From NCBI GenBank assembly GCA_030840885.1, contig JAVEDQ010000193.1, positions 1 to 12,584 on the forward strand: a stretch of 12,584 nt of DNA. Reading direction: 5' to 3'. Shown here piece by piece: positions 1 to 7,789 of the stretch. Within the stretch, counting starts at the first letter, position 1. Each line of letters begins with the position of its first letter. The position numbers were made by a program, and so were the translations under genes. The notes beneath the pieces are model-generated. The model was given only the letters and a program-made list of their open reading frames with translations. It was not told the origin of the DNA and did no database searches. The DNA comes from Frankiaceae bacterium (lineage in GTDB: Bacteria > Actinomycetota > Actinomycetes > Frankiales > Frankiaceae).

Positions 1-1
1 C

Positions 2-466
2 TACATGGCCGAGATCGTCCGGGCCGGCATCCTGTCCATCGACGAGGGCCAGAACGAGGCGGCGGCAGCACTGGGCATGACGCGGCTGCAGACGATGCGC
101 CGGATCGTCCTGCCGCAGGCGATGCGGGTGATCATCCCCCCGACCGGCAACGAGACGATCTCGCTGTTGAAGACCAGCTCGACGGTCTTCGTCATCGCCC
201 TGGCCGAGCTGACCTACTCCGCGCAGATCATCTACAACCGGACCGCCCAGCAGATCCCGCTGCTGCTGGTGGCGAGCATCTGGTATCTGCTGGTCACGAC
301 GGTCCTCACGATCGGGCAGTACTACATCGAGCGCCGCTTCGCCCGCGGCTCGAGCCGCAACCTGCCGCCCACTCCGCTGCAGCGGCTGCGCGGAAACCTG
401 TTCGACGGGCACGGCGGCCTCGCGGCGACCTGGCCCGGTTCCGATGGCAGGAGTGATCGACGGTGA
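2..466 (+). CDS. Polar amino-acid ABC transporter permease, C-terminal part (5' truncated)
   Basis: This is the last ~154 codons of an inner-membrane permease of the HisM/GlnP/GluC family, which forms the channel of a polar amino-acid importer. The reading frame is already open at the left edge, so the ATG at 5 is internal. The visible part begins in the cytoplasmic coupling loop that contacts the ATPase: the EAA motif reads [11 protein letters not shown], followed by a conserved [12 protein letters not shown] segment. Two hydrophobic stretches follow, around [17 protein letters not shown] and [18 protein letters not shown], the usual last membrane spans. The hydrophilic tail of ~45 residues, rich in Arg, Gly and Pro, is longer than usual. 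Its stop overlaps the start of the ATPase gene (GTGA at 463-466), which indicates one operon and coupled translation. The family is clear; the substrate (Gln, Glu, Cys or other) cannot be read from this fragment. Confidence 0.93.
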   Translation, partial: YMAEIVRAGILSIDEGQNEAAAALGMTRLQTMRRIVLPQAMRVIIPPTGNETISLLKTSSTVFVIALAELTYSAQIIYNRTAQQIPLLLVASIWYLLVTTVLTIGQYYIERRFARGSSRNLPPTPLQRLRGNLFDGHGGLAATWPGSDGRSDRR

Positions 467-1257
467 CGGCGCCGGTCCGAACCGAGGACGGACCCGACTC
501 GGCGCTGGTGCGGGCCGAAGGCGTCCGCAAGAGCTTCGGACGCACCGAGGTGCTCCGCGGCATCGACCTGACCGTCGGACGCGGCCAGGTGATGTGCGTG
601 ATCGGGCCGTCCGGCTCGGGTAAATCGACGTTCCTGCGGTGCATCAACCACCTCGAGAAGGTCGACGGGGGACGGTTGTGGGTCGACGGGGAGCTGGTCG
701 GCTACCGGCAGGTGGGCAACCGCCTGCACGAGCTGCGCGAGTCCGAGGTCGCCCGCAAACGCGCCGAGATCGGCATGGTCTTCCAGCACTTCAACCTCTT
801 CCCGCATCTGACGGTGCTCGGCAACGTGATCGAGGCGCCGCTGCGGGTGCGGGGCGAGGCCAAGGACACGGTCGATCAGCGTGCGCGTCAGCTGCTCGCG
901 CAGGTGGGGCTCGGCGACCGCGCCGGCGCCTACCCCGCCCAGCTCTCGGGCGGACAGAAGCAACGGGTGGCCATCGCCCGCGCGCTCGCCATGCAACCGA
1001 AGCTGATGCTGTTCGACGAACCGACCTCGGCGCTGGACCCGGAGCTCGTCGGCGAGGTGCTCGACGTGATGCGCTCGCTGGCCGACGAGGGCATGACGAT
1101 GGTCGTGGTGACCCACGAGATGGGCTTCGCACGCGAGGTCGGCGACGCGCTCGTGTTCATGGACGAAGGTCTCGTCGTGGAGGCCGGGCTCCCGGCGGAC
1201 GTGCTGGGCAACCCGCAGACCGAGCGGTGCCGCGCGTTCCTGTCCAAGGTCCTCTGA
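463..1257 (+). CDS. Polar amino-acid ABC transporter ATP-binding protein (GlnQ/HisP/GluA type)
   Basis: This cytoplasmic ATPase powers the amino-acid importer whose permease gene it overlaps. At 264 residues it is close to the usual 240-260 of the family, with a short N-terminal extension. All ABC motifs are intact: Walker A GPSGSGKS at residues 48-55, the Q-loop in [11 protein letters not shown], the signature LSGGQKQR at 161-168, Walker B ending in D185-E186 ([12 protein letters not shown]), and the switch histidine in VVTHEMGF. The FQHFNLFPH and [11 protein letters not shown] stretches are typical of the polar amino-acid subfamily. The GTG start at 463 is chosen because it overlaps the upstream stop and leaves the N-terminus well placed. 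The gene ends at 1257 and the next gene begins 165 bp later behind its own likely promoter, so this is probably the last gene of the operon. The substrate is not determined. Confidence 0.95.
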   Translation: MTAPVRTEDGPDSALVRAEGVRKSFGRTEVLRGIDLTVGRGQVMCVIGPSGSGKSTFLRCINHLEKVDGGRLWVDGELVGYRQVGNRLHELRESEVARKRAEIGMVFQHFNLFPHLTVLGNVIEAPLRVRGEAKDTVDQRARQLLAQVGLGDRAGAYPAQLSGGQKQRVAIARALAMQPKLMLFDEPTSALDPELVGEVLDVMRSLADEGMTMVVVTHEMGFAREVGDALVFMDEGLVVEAGLPADVLGNPQTERCRAFLSKVL

Positions 1258-1331
1258 GAGGTACGGGGCCCCGCGAGCGCGACACCCTGGACGTGCCATC
1301 GCGGATGTAGCGTAAGTCACTTTGTAACGGC

Positions 1332-1360
1332 TTGCTTCCACACTGGTCGACTGCTAGATG
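1332..1360 (+). promoter_or_regulatory. Putative promoter of the peptide-type ABC operon
   Basis: TTGCTT (1332-1337) is separated by 17 bp from TAGATG (1355-1360). The latter is directly preceded by TGC, giving an extended -10 element. It lies about 60 bp upstream of the binding-protein ATG, in a stretch with lower GC than its surroundings. Both boxes deviate from consensus, so this is a candidate by pattern only. No rho-independent terminator with a T-tract is visible between 1258 and this site; the CGGGGCCCCG palindrome at 1264-1273 has no loop or T-run. Confidence 0.4.
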
Positions 1361-1422
1361 CGTTAGCTACAGTCCGTGCGGAGTCCGCGTCAAAGCTGCG
1401 TGGCCTGCACGAATGGAGCACA

Positions 1423-3237
1423 ATGCGCCGATCCCTCGCGCGTACGGCCGGCACCATGCTGGCCGTCGGCGCCCTGGTGTCGACGGCTGCCGCCTGTGGC
1501 GGCGGTTCGTCGAGCAACAAGAACAACGGTGGTGCACAGACCATCGGGACCCAGGTCCAGCCGCAGGGCAACCTGCCCCGTGGCGGCACCCTGAAGATCG
1601 TCGCCCAGTCCGACCTGACCAACCTCGACACCAGCCAGGAGTACGAGGTCGTCGGCCAGTACCTGTACCGGGCGATGACCCGTCAGCTCGTCAGCACCGC
1701 CGGCGACCCGGCGTCGTTGCCGAACGACAAGACCCCGGTCGACGACCTGGCGGCCTCGCACACGGTGACCCCGGACGGCAAGTCCTACACCTTCACCCTG
1801 CGCGACGGCGTGCACTTCAGCGGGCCCACGACCCGCCCGATCACGTCGAAGGACTTCACCTACGCGCTGAAGCGGCTCTGCGACCCGAACGGCACCTCCG
1901 GCGCCATCCAGTACTACACGCAGACCATCGCCGGCTTCCAGCAGTTCTGCGACGGCTTCAAGTCGGTGAAGACCGGCGACCCGGCCGCGGTGAAGACCTA
2001 CATCGACGGCAACCAGATCAGCGGCATCGTGACGCCGGACGACAAGACCATCACGTTCAACCTGGTCGCGCCGGCGAGCGACTTCCTCAACATCCTCGCG
2101 ATGGCGTTCGCGACGCCCGAGCCCGAGGAGATCCTCTCGAAGTCCCTGACGGACTCCCCCGAGATGCGTCAGAGCTTCGTCTCCAGCGGCCCGTACACGC
2201 TCACCAGCTACGTGCCGGACAAGAGCTACACGCTCAAGCGCATCCCGGACTACGACAAGGCCAAGGACCCGCTGCGTGAGGCCTACGTCGACGAGGTCGA
2301 CGTCGACCTCGCCGTCGGTTCCGACGACGCCGAGTTCCAGCAGATCCAGGCCGGCTCCGCCGACCTCTCGCTGGACGTGACGGCGCCGCCGCTGCCCACG
2401 GTCCGTCAGCTGGCGCAGGCCAACGATCCGACGCTGCGGGTCAGCCCCGAGGGTCGGCTCGACTACCTCACCTTCAACACCAAGCCGACCGCGACCAGCG
2501 AGTGCGCGACGGCCCTGAGGAAGCCGCAGGTCCGGCAGGCCTTCGCCTACGCGGTCGACAAGAACCACGTGGCGCAGGTGCTCGGTGGAAACATCATCGC
2601 CAAGCCGACCGGTCAGGTGGCCACCGCGTCGATCAACGGCTACACGCCGTACGACCCGTACTCGACGCCGAACAGCGCCGGCGACCCGGCCAAGGCGAAG
2701 CAGTTGCTGAGCGCCGCCGGCTACCCGAACGGGCTGACCTGCAGCTACCTGTTCCGCAACGGCAACGTCAGCCGGAGCCAGGACCTCGCCCAGGCCGTCC
2801 AGCAGGACGTGGCCCGTGCCGGGATCACGCTGAACCTCAACGGCGTGCCCAGCAAGGACTTCTACGGCAAGCACCTGCAGATGCCCAACGTCAACGACTG
2901 GGACGTGGCCTTCCCGGGCTGGTCCCCGGACTGGCAGGGCAACGCGGCGCGGACGTTCTTCGCCCCGCTGCTGCTGCCGAACTGCACCTCGGGCACGGTC
3001 AACTACGGCTGCTACGACAACCCGGCGCTGACCGGGCAGATCAACGCCGCCCTGACCGCGACCGGCGACACCTCGTCACAGCTGCAGCAGGTGGACAAGA
3101 CCGCCACCGCCGACCTGCCGATCCTGCCGATGATCCAGCGCAACTCCGTGCTGGTCAGCTCCAAGCGGGTGCAGGGCTGGCGTTGGTACGCCTACGCGAT
3201 CAACCCCGACATCGCGAACATCTCCGTCGGAGGCTGA
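1423..3237 (+). CDS. Family-5 ABC transporter substrate-binding lipoprotein (OppA/DppA type)
   Basis: This extracytoplasmic lipoprotein captures substrate for the importer encoded just downstream. The N-terminus is a lipoprotein signal: positively charged MRRSLARTAG, a hydrophobic core, and a lipobox ending at C25 (AAAC), followed by a flexible Gly/Ser/Asn linker. The mature part has the bacterial extracellular family-5 pattern: GGTLKIVAQSDLTNLDT near the start, DGKSYTFTLRDGVHFS, then a central KPQVRQAFAYAVDKN segment and AKQLLSAAGYPNG. The length of 604 residues is normal to slightly long. The ATG at 1423 is supported by GGAG at 1415-1418 and by an ideal signal peptide immediately after it. 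Codon choice is strongly biased to C/G endings, consistent with high expression. The ligand may be a peptide, dipeptide, metal chelate or sugar and cannot be decided here. Confidence 0.93.
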   Translation: MRRSLARTAGTMLAVGALVSTAAACGGGSSSNKNNGGAQTIGTQVQPQGNLPRGGTLKIVAQSDLTNLDTSQEYEVVGQYLYRAMTRQLVSTAGDPASLPNDKTPVDDLAASHTVTPDGKSYTFTLRDGVHFSGPTTRPITSKDFTYALKRLCDPNGTSGAIQYYTQTIAGFQQFCDGFKSVKTGDPAAVKTYIDGNQISGIVTPDDKTITFNLVAPASDFLNILAMAFATPEPEEILSKSLTDSPEMRQSFVSSGPYTLTSYVPDKSYTLKRIPDYDKAKDPLREAYVDEVDVDLAVGSDDAEFQQIQAGSADLSLDVTAPPLPTVRQLAQANDPTLRVSPEGRLDYLTFNTKPTATSECATALRKPQVRQAFAYAVDKNHVAQVLGGNIIAKPTGQVATASINGYTPYDPYSTPNSAGDPAKAKQLLSAAGYPNGLTCSYLFRNGNVSRSQDLAQAVQQDVARAGITLNLNGVPSKDFYGKHLQMPNVNDWDVAFPGWSPDWQGNAARTFFAPLLLPNCTSGTVNYGCYDNPALTGQINAALTATGDTSSQLQQVDKTATADLPILPMIQRNSVLVSSKRVQGWRWYAYAINPDIANISVGG

Positions 3238-3248
3238 CGCAACGACCC

Positions 3249-3271
3249 GTCGGAGCGGACAGCGCTCCGAC
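3249..3271 (+). repeat. Inverted repeat, 9-bp perfect stem, 12 bp after the binding-protein stop
   Basis: GTCGGAGCG (3249-3257) and CGCTCCGAC (3263-3271) are exact reverse complements around a 5-nt loop. It is the first of two hairpins between the binding-protein gene and the first ATPase gene. There is no T-tract after it, so it resembles an mRNA-stabilising or processing hairpin more than an intrinsic terminator. Confidence 0.75.
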
Positions 3272-3280
3272 ACGTCGCCC

Positions 3281-3311
3281 GACCGGGCCGGTCAGTCCGA
3301 CCGGCCCGGTC
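3281..3311 (+). repeat. Inverted repeat, 13-bp perfect GC-rich stem before the OppD-type gene
   Basis: GACCGGGCCGGTC (3281-3293) and GACCGGCCCGGTC (3299-3311) pair perfectly around the 5-nt loop AGTCC. The predicted RNA hairpin is very stable and is not followed by a T-run. It ends about 20 nt before the GGAAGGAA ribosome-binding site of the next gene. Placement between the binding-protein gene and the rest of the operon is where transport operons often carry a stabiliser or attenuator that keeps binding protein in excess. That role is inferred here. Confidence 0.8.
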
Positions 3312-3345
3312 AGGCGTCCGGGGACATCCAGGAAGGAACCACCCA

Positions 3346-4467
3346 GTGGCCCTGCTCGAGGTCGATGACCTGCAGGTGGCCTTCGACACCGAGGACGGGC
3401 GGCTCCGCGCGGTACGCGGGCTCTCGTTCTCCGTCGAAGCCGGACAGACCCTCGGGATCGTCGGCGAATCCGGCTCCGGGAAGAGCGTGGCGACGCAGTC
3501 CATGGTCGGCCTCACCCGAGGTGCACGCATCAGCGGCCGCGCCCTGTTCGACGGCGACGATCTGCTCACGATGGCGCCGGAGAACCTGCGCGCACTGCGT
3601 GGCAACCAGATCGGCATGGTCTTCCAGGACCCACTGACCAGCCTCCACCCGCAGTACACGGTGGGCTGGCAGATCCAGGAGGCCATCCTCGCGCACGAAC
3701 AGATCCGCAAGGGCGAGGCCCGCAAACGCGCGGTCGACCTGCTCGGCCAGGTCGGGATCTCGCAGCCCGAGCGTCGGGTCGACGACTTCCCGCACCAGTT
3801 CTCCGGCGGCATGCGGCAGCGGGCGATGATCGCGATGGCGTTGTCGCTGAGTCCGCGGCTACTGATCGCAGACGAGCCGACGACGGCGCTCGACGTCACC
3901 GTCCAGGCACAGGTCCTCGAGCTCATGAAGAAGCTGCAGGCCGAGTACGGGACGGCCCTGATCCTCATCACCCACGACCTCGGGGTCGTCGCCGACATGG
4001 CCGACGACGTCCTGGTCATGTACGCCGGTCGTGCGGTCGAGAAGGCCGACCGGCGCACGCTGTACTACCGGCAGCACCACCCCTACTCCAAGGGGCTGCT
4101 CGCCTCGGTACCGGCGTCGGCGGCGCACGCCCCCGGCGAACGGCTCATCCCCATCGCCGGGCAGCCGCCGTCGCTGTTGCACCTGCCGAGCGGCTGCGCG
4201 TTCCACCCCCGCTGCCCGTACGTCATGGACGTCTGCGTCAGCGAGACCCCGGAGCTGCTCTCGGTCCCGTCGATCGCCAGCGAGAATCGGCCAAGCGAGA
4301 ATCGGCCCGCCAGCGAGAATCGGCCCGCCGGCGGCCACGTCTCGGCCTGCCACCTTCCCCCCGAGGCCGTGGGTCCCTCGCCCGATGCCGAGTCCCGCCG
4401 CGAACGGGCCGTCGCGGCCGGCCGCAGCACCCCGGTCGCCGTGCTGCAGGACGAAGGAGCAGCATGA
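3346..4467 (+). CDS. Peptide-type ABC transporter ATP-binding protein, OppD/DppD type
   Basis: One of the two ATPase subunits of the importer. The GTG start at 3346 is chosen because GGAAGGAA (3331-3338) lies 7 nt upstream and the sequence then begins with a normal ABC N-terminus. Motifs: Walker A GESGSGKS at residues 40-47, signature FSGGMRQR at 152-159, Walker B LLIADEPT with D176-E177, switch His210 in ITHDLGVV. The C-terminal oligopeptide-transporter tail contains C284, C290, C297 and C335 (CAFHPRC...C...ACH), the arrangement linked in this family to a 4Fe-4S cluster. Between C297 and C335 lies an unusual SENRP repeat that lengthens the loop. A low-complexity tail of ~35 residues follows C335. 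The length of 373 is somewhat above the usual 320-340. The stop overlaps the next start (ATGA, 4464-4467). Confidence 0.95.
   Translation: MALLEVDDLQVAFDTEDGRLRAVRGLSFSVEAGQTLGIVGESGSGKSVATQSMVGLTRGARISGRALFDGDDLLTMAPENLRALRGNQIGMVFQDPLTSLHPQYTVGWQIQEAILAHEQIRKGEARKRAVDLLGQVGISQPERRVDDFPHQFSGGMRQRAMIAMALSLSPRLLIADEPTTALDVTVQAQVLELMKKLQAEYGTALILITHDLGVVADMADDVLVMYAGRAVEKADRRTLYYRQHHPYSKGLLASVPASAAHAPGERLIPIAGQPPSLLHLPSGCAFHPRCPYVMDVCVSETPELLSVPSIASENRPSENRPASENRPAGGHVSACHLPPEAVGPSPDAESRRERAVAAGRSTPVAVLQDEGAA
4279..4326 (+). repeat. Three-copy in-frame repeat encoding SENRP within the OppD-type gene
   Basis: AGCGAGAATCGGCC occurs at 4279, 4294 and 4312. The first two units are contiguous 15-mers; the third follows an extra GCC codon. 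The peptide reads SENRP-SENRP-A-SENRP (residues 312-327). AAT and CGG are used identically in all copies, so the repeat is conserved at DNA level, as expected for recent slippage expansion. It falls in the loop between the third and fourth conserved cysteines. Confidence 0.9.
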
Positions 4468-5666
4468 CCTCACCGTCGCTGGACAAGTCGACACCGGCCG
4501 CCGGGACCAGCAGCAGCGGCGGCGAGCCCATCCTCCGGCTCTCCGGCGTCACGAAGAACTTCCCGATGCGCTCCGGTGTCTTCGGCCGCACGACCGGGTC
4601 GGTGAGTGCCGTCGCCGGGGTCGACTTCGAGCTGCGCAAGGGCGAGACCCTCGGACTGGTCGGCGAGTCGGGCTGCGGCAAGTCGACGCTCGCCCGCCTC
4701 ATCATGGGTCTGCTCCCGGTGAGCGCGGGGTCGGTCGAGTTCGAGGGCCAGGACATCACCAAGCTCTCCCGCTCGGGTATGCGGCCGCTGCGTCGCGAGA
4801 TGCAGATGATCTTCCAGGACCCCTACGGTTCGCTGAACCCGCGTCGCCGCGTGGGCTCGATCATCGGTGACCCGTTCGCGATTCACAAGATCGCCGATGG
4901 CGAGGACCGGGTGCGGCGGGTCAAGGAGCTCATGGAGCTCGTCGGGCTGAACCCGGAGCACTACAACCGCTTCCCGGCGGACTTCTCCGGCGGCCAACGG
5001 CAGCGGATCGGCGTGGCCCGTGCGCTCGCGCTGCGGCCCAAGCTGCTGGTCTGCGACGAGCCGGTCTCCGCCCTGGACGTCTCGATCCAGGCGCAGGTCA
5101 TCAACCTGCTCGACGACCTGCAGGACGAGCTCGGCCTGTCCTACATCTTCATCGCCCACGACCTCTCGGTGGTGCGGCACGTCTCGGACCGCGTCGCCGT
5201 CATGTACCTCGGCAAGGTCGTCGAGCTCGGCACGGCGGAGCGGCTCTACACCGAACCCCGGCACCCGTACACGAACGCCCTGCTGTCCGCCGTGCCACTG
5301 GCCGACCCGGACCGCGCCGCGCAACGCAAGCGCCTCGTCCTCGTCGGAGACGTGCCGAGTCCCGTGAACCCGCCGAGCGGGTGCCGTTTCCATCCCCGGT
5401 GCCCGAAGGCGCAGGAGAAGTGCGCGGCCGAGGTACCGACCCTCGACTCCGGCGAGGGCGTCGCGCTCGACCCCGACGACCTGGCGGCCTGCCACTTCCC
5501 GGTGTTGCCGGGTGAGGACCTGACCCAGGCGCGCAGCGCCCTGACCGGCGTGCAGGCAACGCCCGAAGCGGTCTTCGGTGCGATCGGGTCGAACCCCGGC
5601 AGCGGAGACCCGACCAACAGGGACTCGACCAACGGGGACTCGACCAACAGCGGAGCAAGGGCATGA
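4464..5666 (+). CDS. Peptide-type ABC transporter ATP-binding protein, OppF/DppF type
   Basis: The second ATPase, expected to pair with the preceding one beneath the two permeases. Walker A GESGCGKS lies at residues 67-74, with Cys in the P-loop as in many OppF/DppF proteins. The signature FSGGQRQR is at 174-181, Walker B LLVCDEPVSALD with D198-E199, and the switch His in IAHDLSVV. FQDPYGSLNPRR around the Q-loop is characteristic of the OppF/DppF branch. The C-terminal tail has C307, C313, C320 and C343 (CRFHPRC, C, ACH), the same Fe-S-type pattern as its partner. A further ~55-residue hydrophilic tail ends in a tandem repeat. The ATG at 4464 overlaps the upstream stop. The first ~25 residues are Ser/Thr/Gly-rich before the ABC fold starts at EPILRLSGVTKNF. 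The stop at 5664-5666 overlaps the next ATG. Confidence 0.95.
   Translation: MTSPSLDKSTPAAGTSSSGGEPILRLSGVTKNFPMRSGVFGRTTGSVSAVAGVDFELRKGETLGLVGESGCGKSTLARLIMGLLPVSAGSVEFEGQDITKLSRSGMRPLRREMQMIFQDPYGSLNPRRRVGSIIGDPFAIHKIADGEDRVRRVKELMELVGLNPEHYNRFPADFSGGQRQRIGVARALALRPKLLVCDEPVSALDVSIQAQVINLLDDLQDELGLSYIFIAHDLSVVRHVSDRVAVMYLGKVVELGTAERLYTEPRHPYTNALLSAVPLADPDRAAQRKRLVLVGDVPSPVNPPSGCRFHPRCPKAQEKCAAEVPTLDSGEGVALDPDDLAACHFPVLPGEDLTQARSALTGVQATPEAVFGAIGSNPGSGDPTNRDSTNGDSTNSGARA
5607..5651 (+). repeat. Three tandem 15-bp units at the 3' end of the OppF-type gene
   Basis: Units at 5607-5621, 5622-5636 and 5637-5651 share the pattern GACYCGACCAACRGS. They encode DPTNR, DSTNG and DSTNS (residues 382-396), the last residues before the GARA end. 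The array stays in frame and lies outside any known functional domain. It has the same 15-bp period as the repeat in the preceding gene but an unrelated sequence. Confidence 0.85.
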
Positions 5667-6706
5667 GCGAGCAGGCCGGACCCGATGCCACCATCCCCGC
5701 GCCGGTGACTGCGGATCCAGCAGGACCACCGAAACGACCGGGACCACCACCGCCGCCGACCGCGTCACCCGGCAAGTCGGTCACGGCCCGGACGCCGCTC
5801 CAGCTGGCCATGGCCCGCCTGCGGCGCGACAAGGTCGCCCTCGCTGCCGGCGTCCTGCTGATCCTGCTGATCCTCGTCGCCGTCTGCGCCCCGCTGATCG
5901 CGAAGCTGGTCGGCCACGACCCGACCACCAACTACCCCGACGGCATCGACGCCTCGGGGCTGCTCCCGGTGCCCGTCACCCCAGGTCCGGGTTTCCTCCT
6001 CGGCGCCGACCAGCTCGGCCGGGACGTCTTCGTCCGCACCCTCTACGGGGCCCGGATCTCGCTGCTGGTGGGGATGGTCGCGACCGCGATCGCCCTGGTC
6101 GTCGGCACCACCGTCGGGCTGCTCGCCGGCTTCGTCGGCGGCAAGACCGACACGGTTCTGTCGCGGATCATCGACATCTTCCTGTCGTTCCCGTTCCTGG
6201 TCACCGCCCTGACGCTGGTCGCGCTGAACCGCGACGCGTTCGGCCAGCCGCGGATCAGCCCGATCCTGTTGGTCATGGCGGTGATCAGCCTGTTCACCTG
6301 GACATTCTTCGCCCGGCTCGTCCGTGGCCAGGTGCTCTCGCTGCGGGAACGGGAGTTCGTCGAGGCGGCGCGCTCGCTCGGTGCGTCGAATTTCCGCGTG
6401 ATGGTCGTCGATCTGATGCCCAACCTCGTCGCACCGCTCATCGTCTACGCGACGCTGCAGATCCCGCTGAACATCGTCTTCGAGGCGACGCTGTCCTACC
6501 TCGGGGTGGGCGTCCGGGCACCCACGGCCTCCTGGGGCAACATGCTCTTCGACGCCCAGGCAAGTGGTTACTACCAGACCCAGCCCGGCTTCCTGCTCGG
6601 CCCGGGGATCGCCCTGCTGCTGACCGTTCTCGCGTTCAACCTGCTCGGCGACGGCCTCCGGGACGCGCTCGACCCACGTTCCTCGCGAACGATGGCCAAG
6701 GACTGA
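5663..6706 (+). CDS. Peptide-type ABC transporter permease, OppC/DppC type
   Basis: An inner-membrane permease of the importer. The N-terminal ~45 residues are cytoplasmic and unusually proline-rich (PPKRPGPPPPPTASPGK). The first membrane span follows at about residues 58-82 (VALAAGVLLILLILVAVCAPLIA). The extracytoplasmic segment contains GPGFLLGADQLGRDVFVRTLYGARISL, the hallmark GTDxxGRD-type stretch of OppC/DppC proteins. Four to five more spans follow, with the EAA coupling motif EAARSLGASNFRV starting at E234 and the conserved FEATLSYLGVGVRAPTASWGNML block near the end. The length of 347 is normal plus the Pro-rich tail. The ATG at 5663 overlaps the OppF-type stop (ATGA). OppB follows after 13 nt, so the four genes after the binding protein form one translational block. 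Confidence 0.95.
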   Translation: MSEQAGPDATIPAPVTADPAGPPKRPGPPPPPTASPGKSVTARTPLQLAMARLRRDKVALAAGVLLILLILVAVCAPLIAKLVGHDPTTNYPDGIDASGLLPVPVTPGPGFLLGADQLGRDVFVRTLYGARISLLVGMVATAIALVVGTTVGLLAGFVGGKTDTVLSRIIDIFLSFPFLVTALTLVALNRDAFGQPRISPILLVMAVISLFTWTFFARLVRGQVLSLREREFVEAARSLGASNFRVMVVDLMPNLVAPLIVYATLQIPLNIVFEATLSYLGVGVRAPTASWGNMLFDAQASGYYQTQPGFLLGPGIALLLTVLAFNLLGDGLRDALDPRSSRTMAKD

Positions 6707-6719
6707 GGGGACCTCTTCC

Positions 6720-7715
6720 GTGCTCCGCTTCCTGCTCCGCCGCTTCGGCTACCTCGTTTTCGTCCTTTTCGTCATCGCGTTGGTCAGCTTCGGCCTCAAC
6801 TCGATCGCCAACAACAACCCGGCCGCCCTGCTCGCCCCCCGCGGCGCCAGCGCGGAGGCCATCGCCCAGATCAAGGCGAACCTGCACCTCAACGACCCGC
6901 TGTACCTGCAGTTCTGGCACTTCCTCACCCGGGGGCCGGACATCCGCGGCACCAAGAGCGGCCTCATGCAGTGGCCGCCCAGCCTGGGCTACTCCTTCGT
7001 CAAGCAGCGCCCGGTCACGGAGGTGATCCTGGACAAGCTGCCCGCGACCATCTCGCTCGCCCTCGGGGCCATGGTGCTCTGGCTGGCCATCGCCCTGCCG
7101 ATCGGCGTGCTCGCCGCAACGAAGGCCCGCAGCCTGCTGGACCGGGTCTCGACGTTCTTCGCCCTGGTCGGCCTGTCGTTCCCGACCTTCCTGCTCGGCC
7201 TGCTGCTGCTCTACGTCTTCTACTACCAGCTCACGACAGCAGGGTTCAACGTGTTCCCCGCCGGCGGGTACGTCGCGCTGACCACGGATCCGCTGGAGTG
7301 GGCCCACCACCTGATACTCCCGTGGTTCACGCTGGCGCTCACCGAGGCGGCGATCTACGTCCGCGTCACCCGCTCGTCGATGCTCGAGGTTCTGGGCGAG
7401 GACTACATCCGCACGGCACGCGCGAAGGGGCTGCCGGAGCGCCGGGTGGTCTACCGGCACGGGCTGCGCAGCGCACTGACGCCGGTGGTGACCCTCGCCG
7501 GACTGGACGTGGCGACGCTGCTCGGCGGTGCCATCGTCACCGAGCAGGTGTTCGGCCTCGACGGAGTCGGACGTCTGGCGGTGCTCTCGGTCAGCGACGG
7601 CGACCTGCCGGTCGTCGTCGGCGTGACGCTGGTGGCGGCCTTCTTCTTCGTCTTCATCAACGTGCTGGTCGACCTGGTCTACGCCCTGCTCGACGCGCGG
7701 GTCCGGGTGGACTGA
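6720..7715 (+). CDS. Peptide-type ABC transporter permease, OppB/DppB type
   Basis: The second permease of the importer, 331 residues, of normal length. It starts MLRFLLRRFGYLVFVLFVIALVSF, the standard first membrane span of OppB/DppB proteins (about residues 8-28). A large periplasmic loop follows, then five further spans including VGLSFPTFLLGLLLLYVFYY. The coupling motif is EDYIRTARAKGLPERRVVYRHGLRSAL, starting at E227. The C-terminal GGAIVTEQVFGLDGVGRLAVLSVSDGDLPVVVG is highly typical of the family. The GTG start at 6720 is preceded by GAGGGGA (6705-6711), 8 nt upstream. It is the last gene of the operon, giving the order binding protein-D-F-C-B rather than the common A-B-C-D-F. No clear terminator is visible in the 74 bp that follow. 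Confidence 0.95.
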   Translation: MLRFLLRRFGYLVFVLFVIALVSFGLNSIANNNPAALLAPRGASAEAIAQIKANLHLNDPLYLQFWHFLTRGPDIRGTKSGLMQWPPSLGYSFVKQRPVTEVILDKLPATISLALGAMVLWLAIALPIGVLAATKARSLLDRVSTFFALVGLSFPTFLLGLLLLYVFYYQLTTAGFNVFPAGGYVALTTDPLEWAHHLILPWFTLALTEAAIYVRVTRSSMLEVLGEDYIRTARAKGLPERRVVYRHGLRSALTPVVTLAGLDVATLLGGAIVTEQVFGLDGVGRLAVLSVSDGDLPVVVGVTLVAAFFFVFINVLVDLVYALLDARVRVD

Positions 7716-7789
7716 CGCACCGCCACCACCTCGGCCAACGCCTCACGCCCTGACTTCAGACCGCGGCCGATGTCGCCGATGAGGAGTGC

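Noticed and set aside
1264..1273. CGGGGCCCCG palindrome after the amino-acid ABC operon, considered as a terminator
   Set aside because: No loop for a hairpin and no T-run; probably a chance GC palindrome.
322..1341. 339-codon open frame antisense to the amino-acid ABC genes
   Set aside because: Mirrors the GC-rich coding strand and contains no recognisable domain.
1390..2874. 494-codon open frame antisense to the binding-protein gene
   Set aside because: Long antisense frames are expected opposite high-GC genes whose third positions avoid A/T. The translation is Val/Arg/Gly-rich without motifs, while the plus strand encodes an unmistakable lipoprotein.
4279..4326. Short regularly spaced repeat considered as CRISPR
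   Set aside because: Units are nearly contiguous, in frame within a coding gene, and lack unique spacers.
4470..5768. 432-codon open frame antisense to the OppF-type ATPase
   Set aside because: Same antisense effect; the plus strand carries complete ABC motifs.
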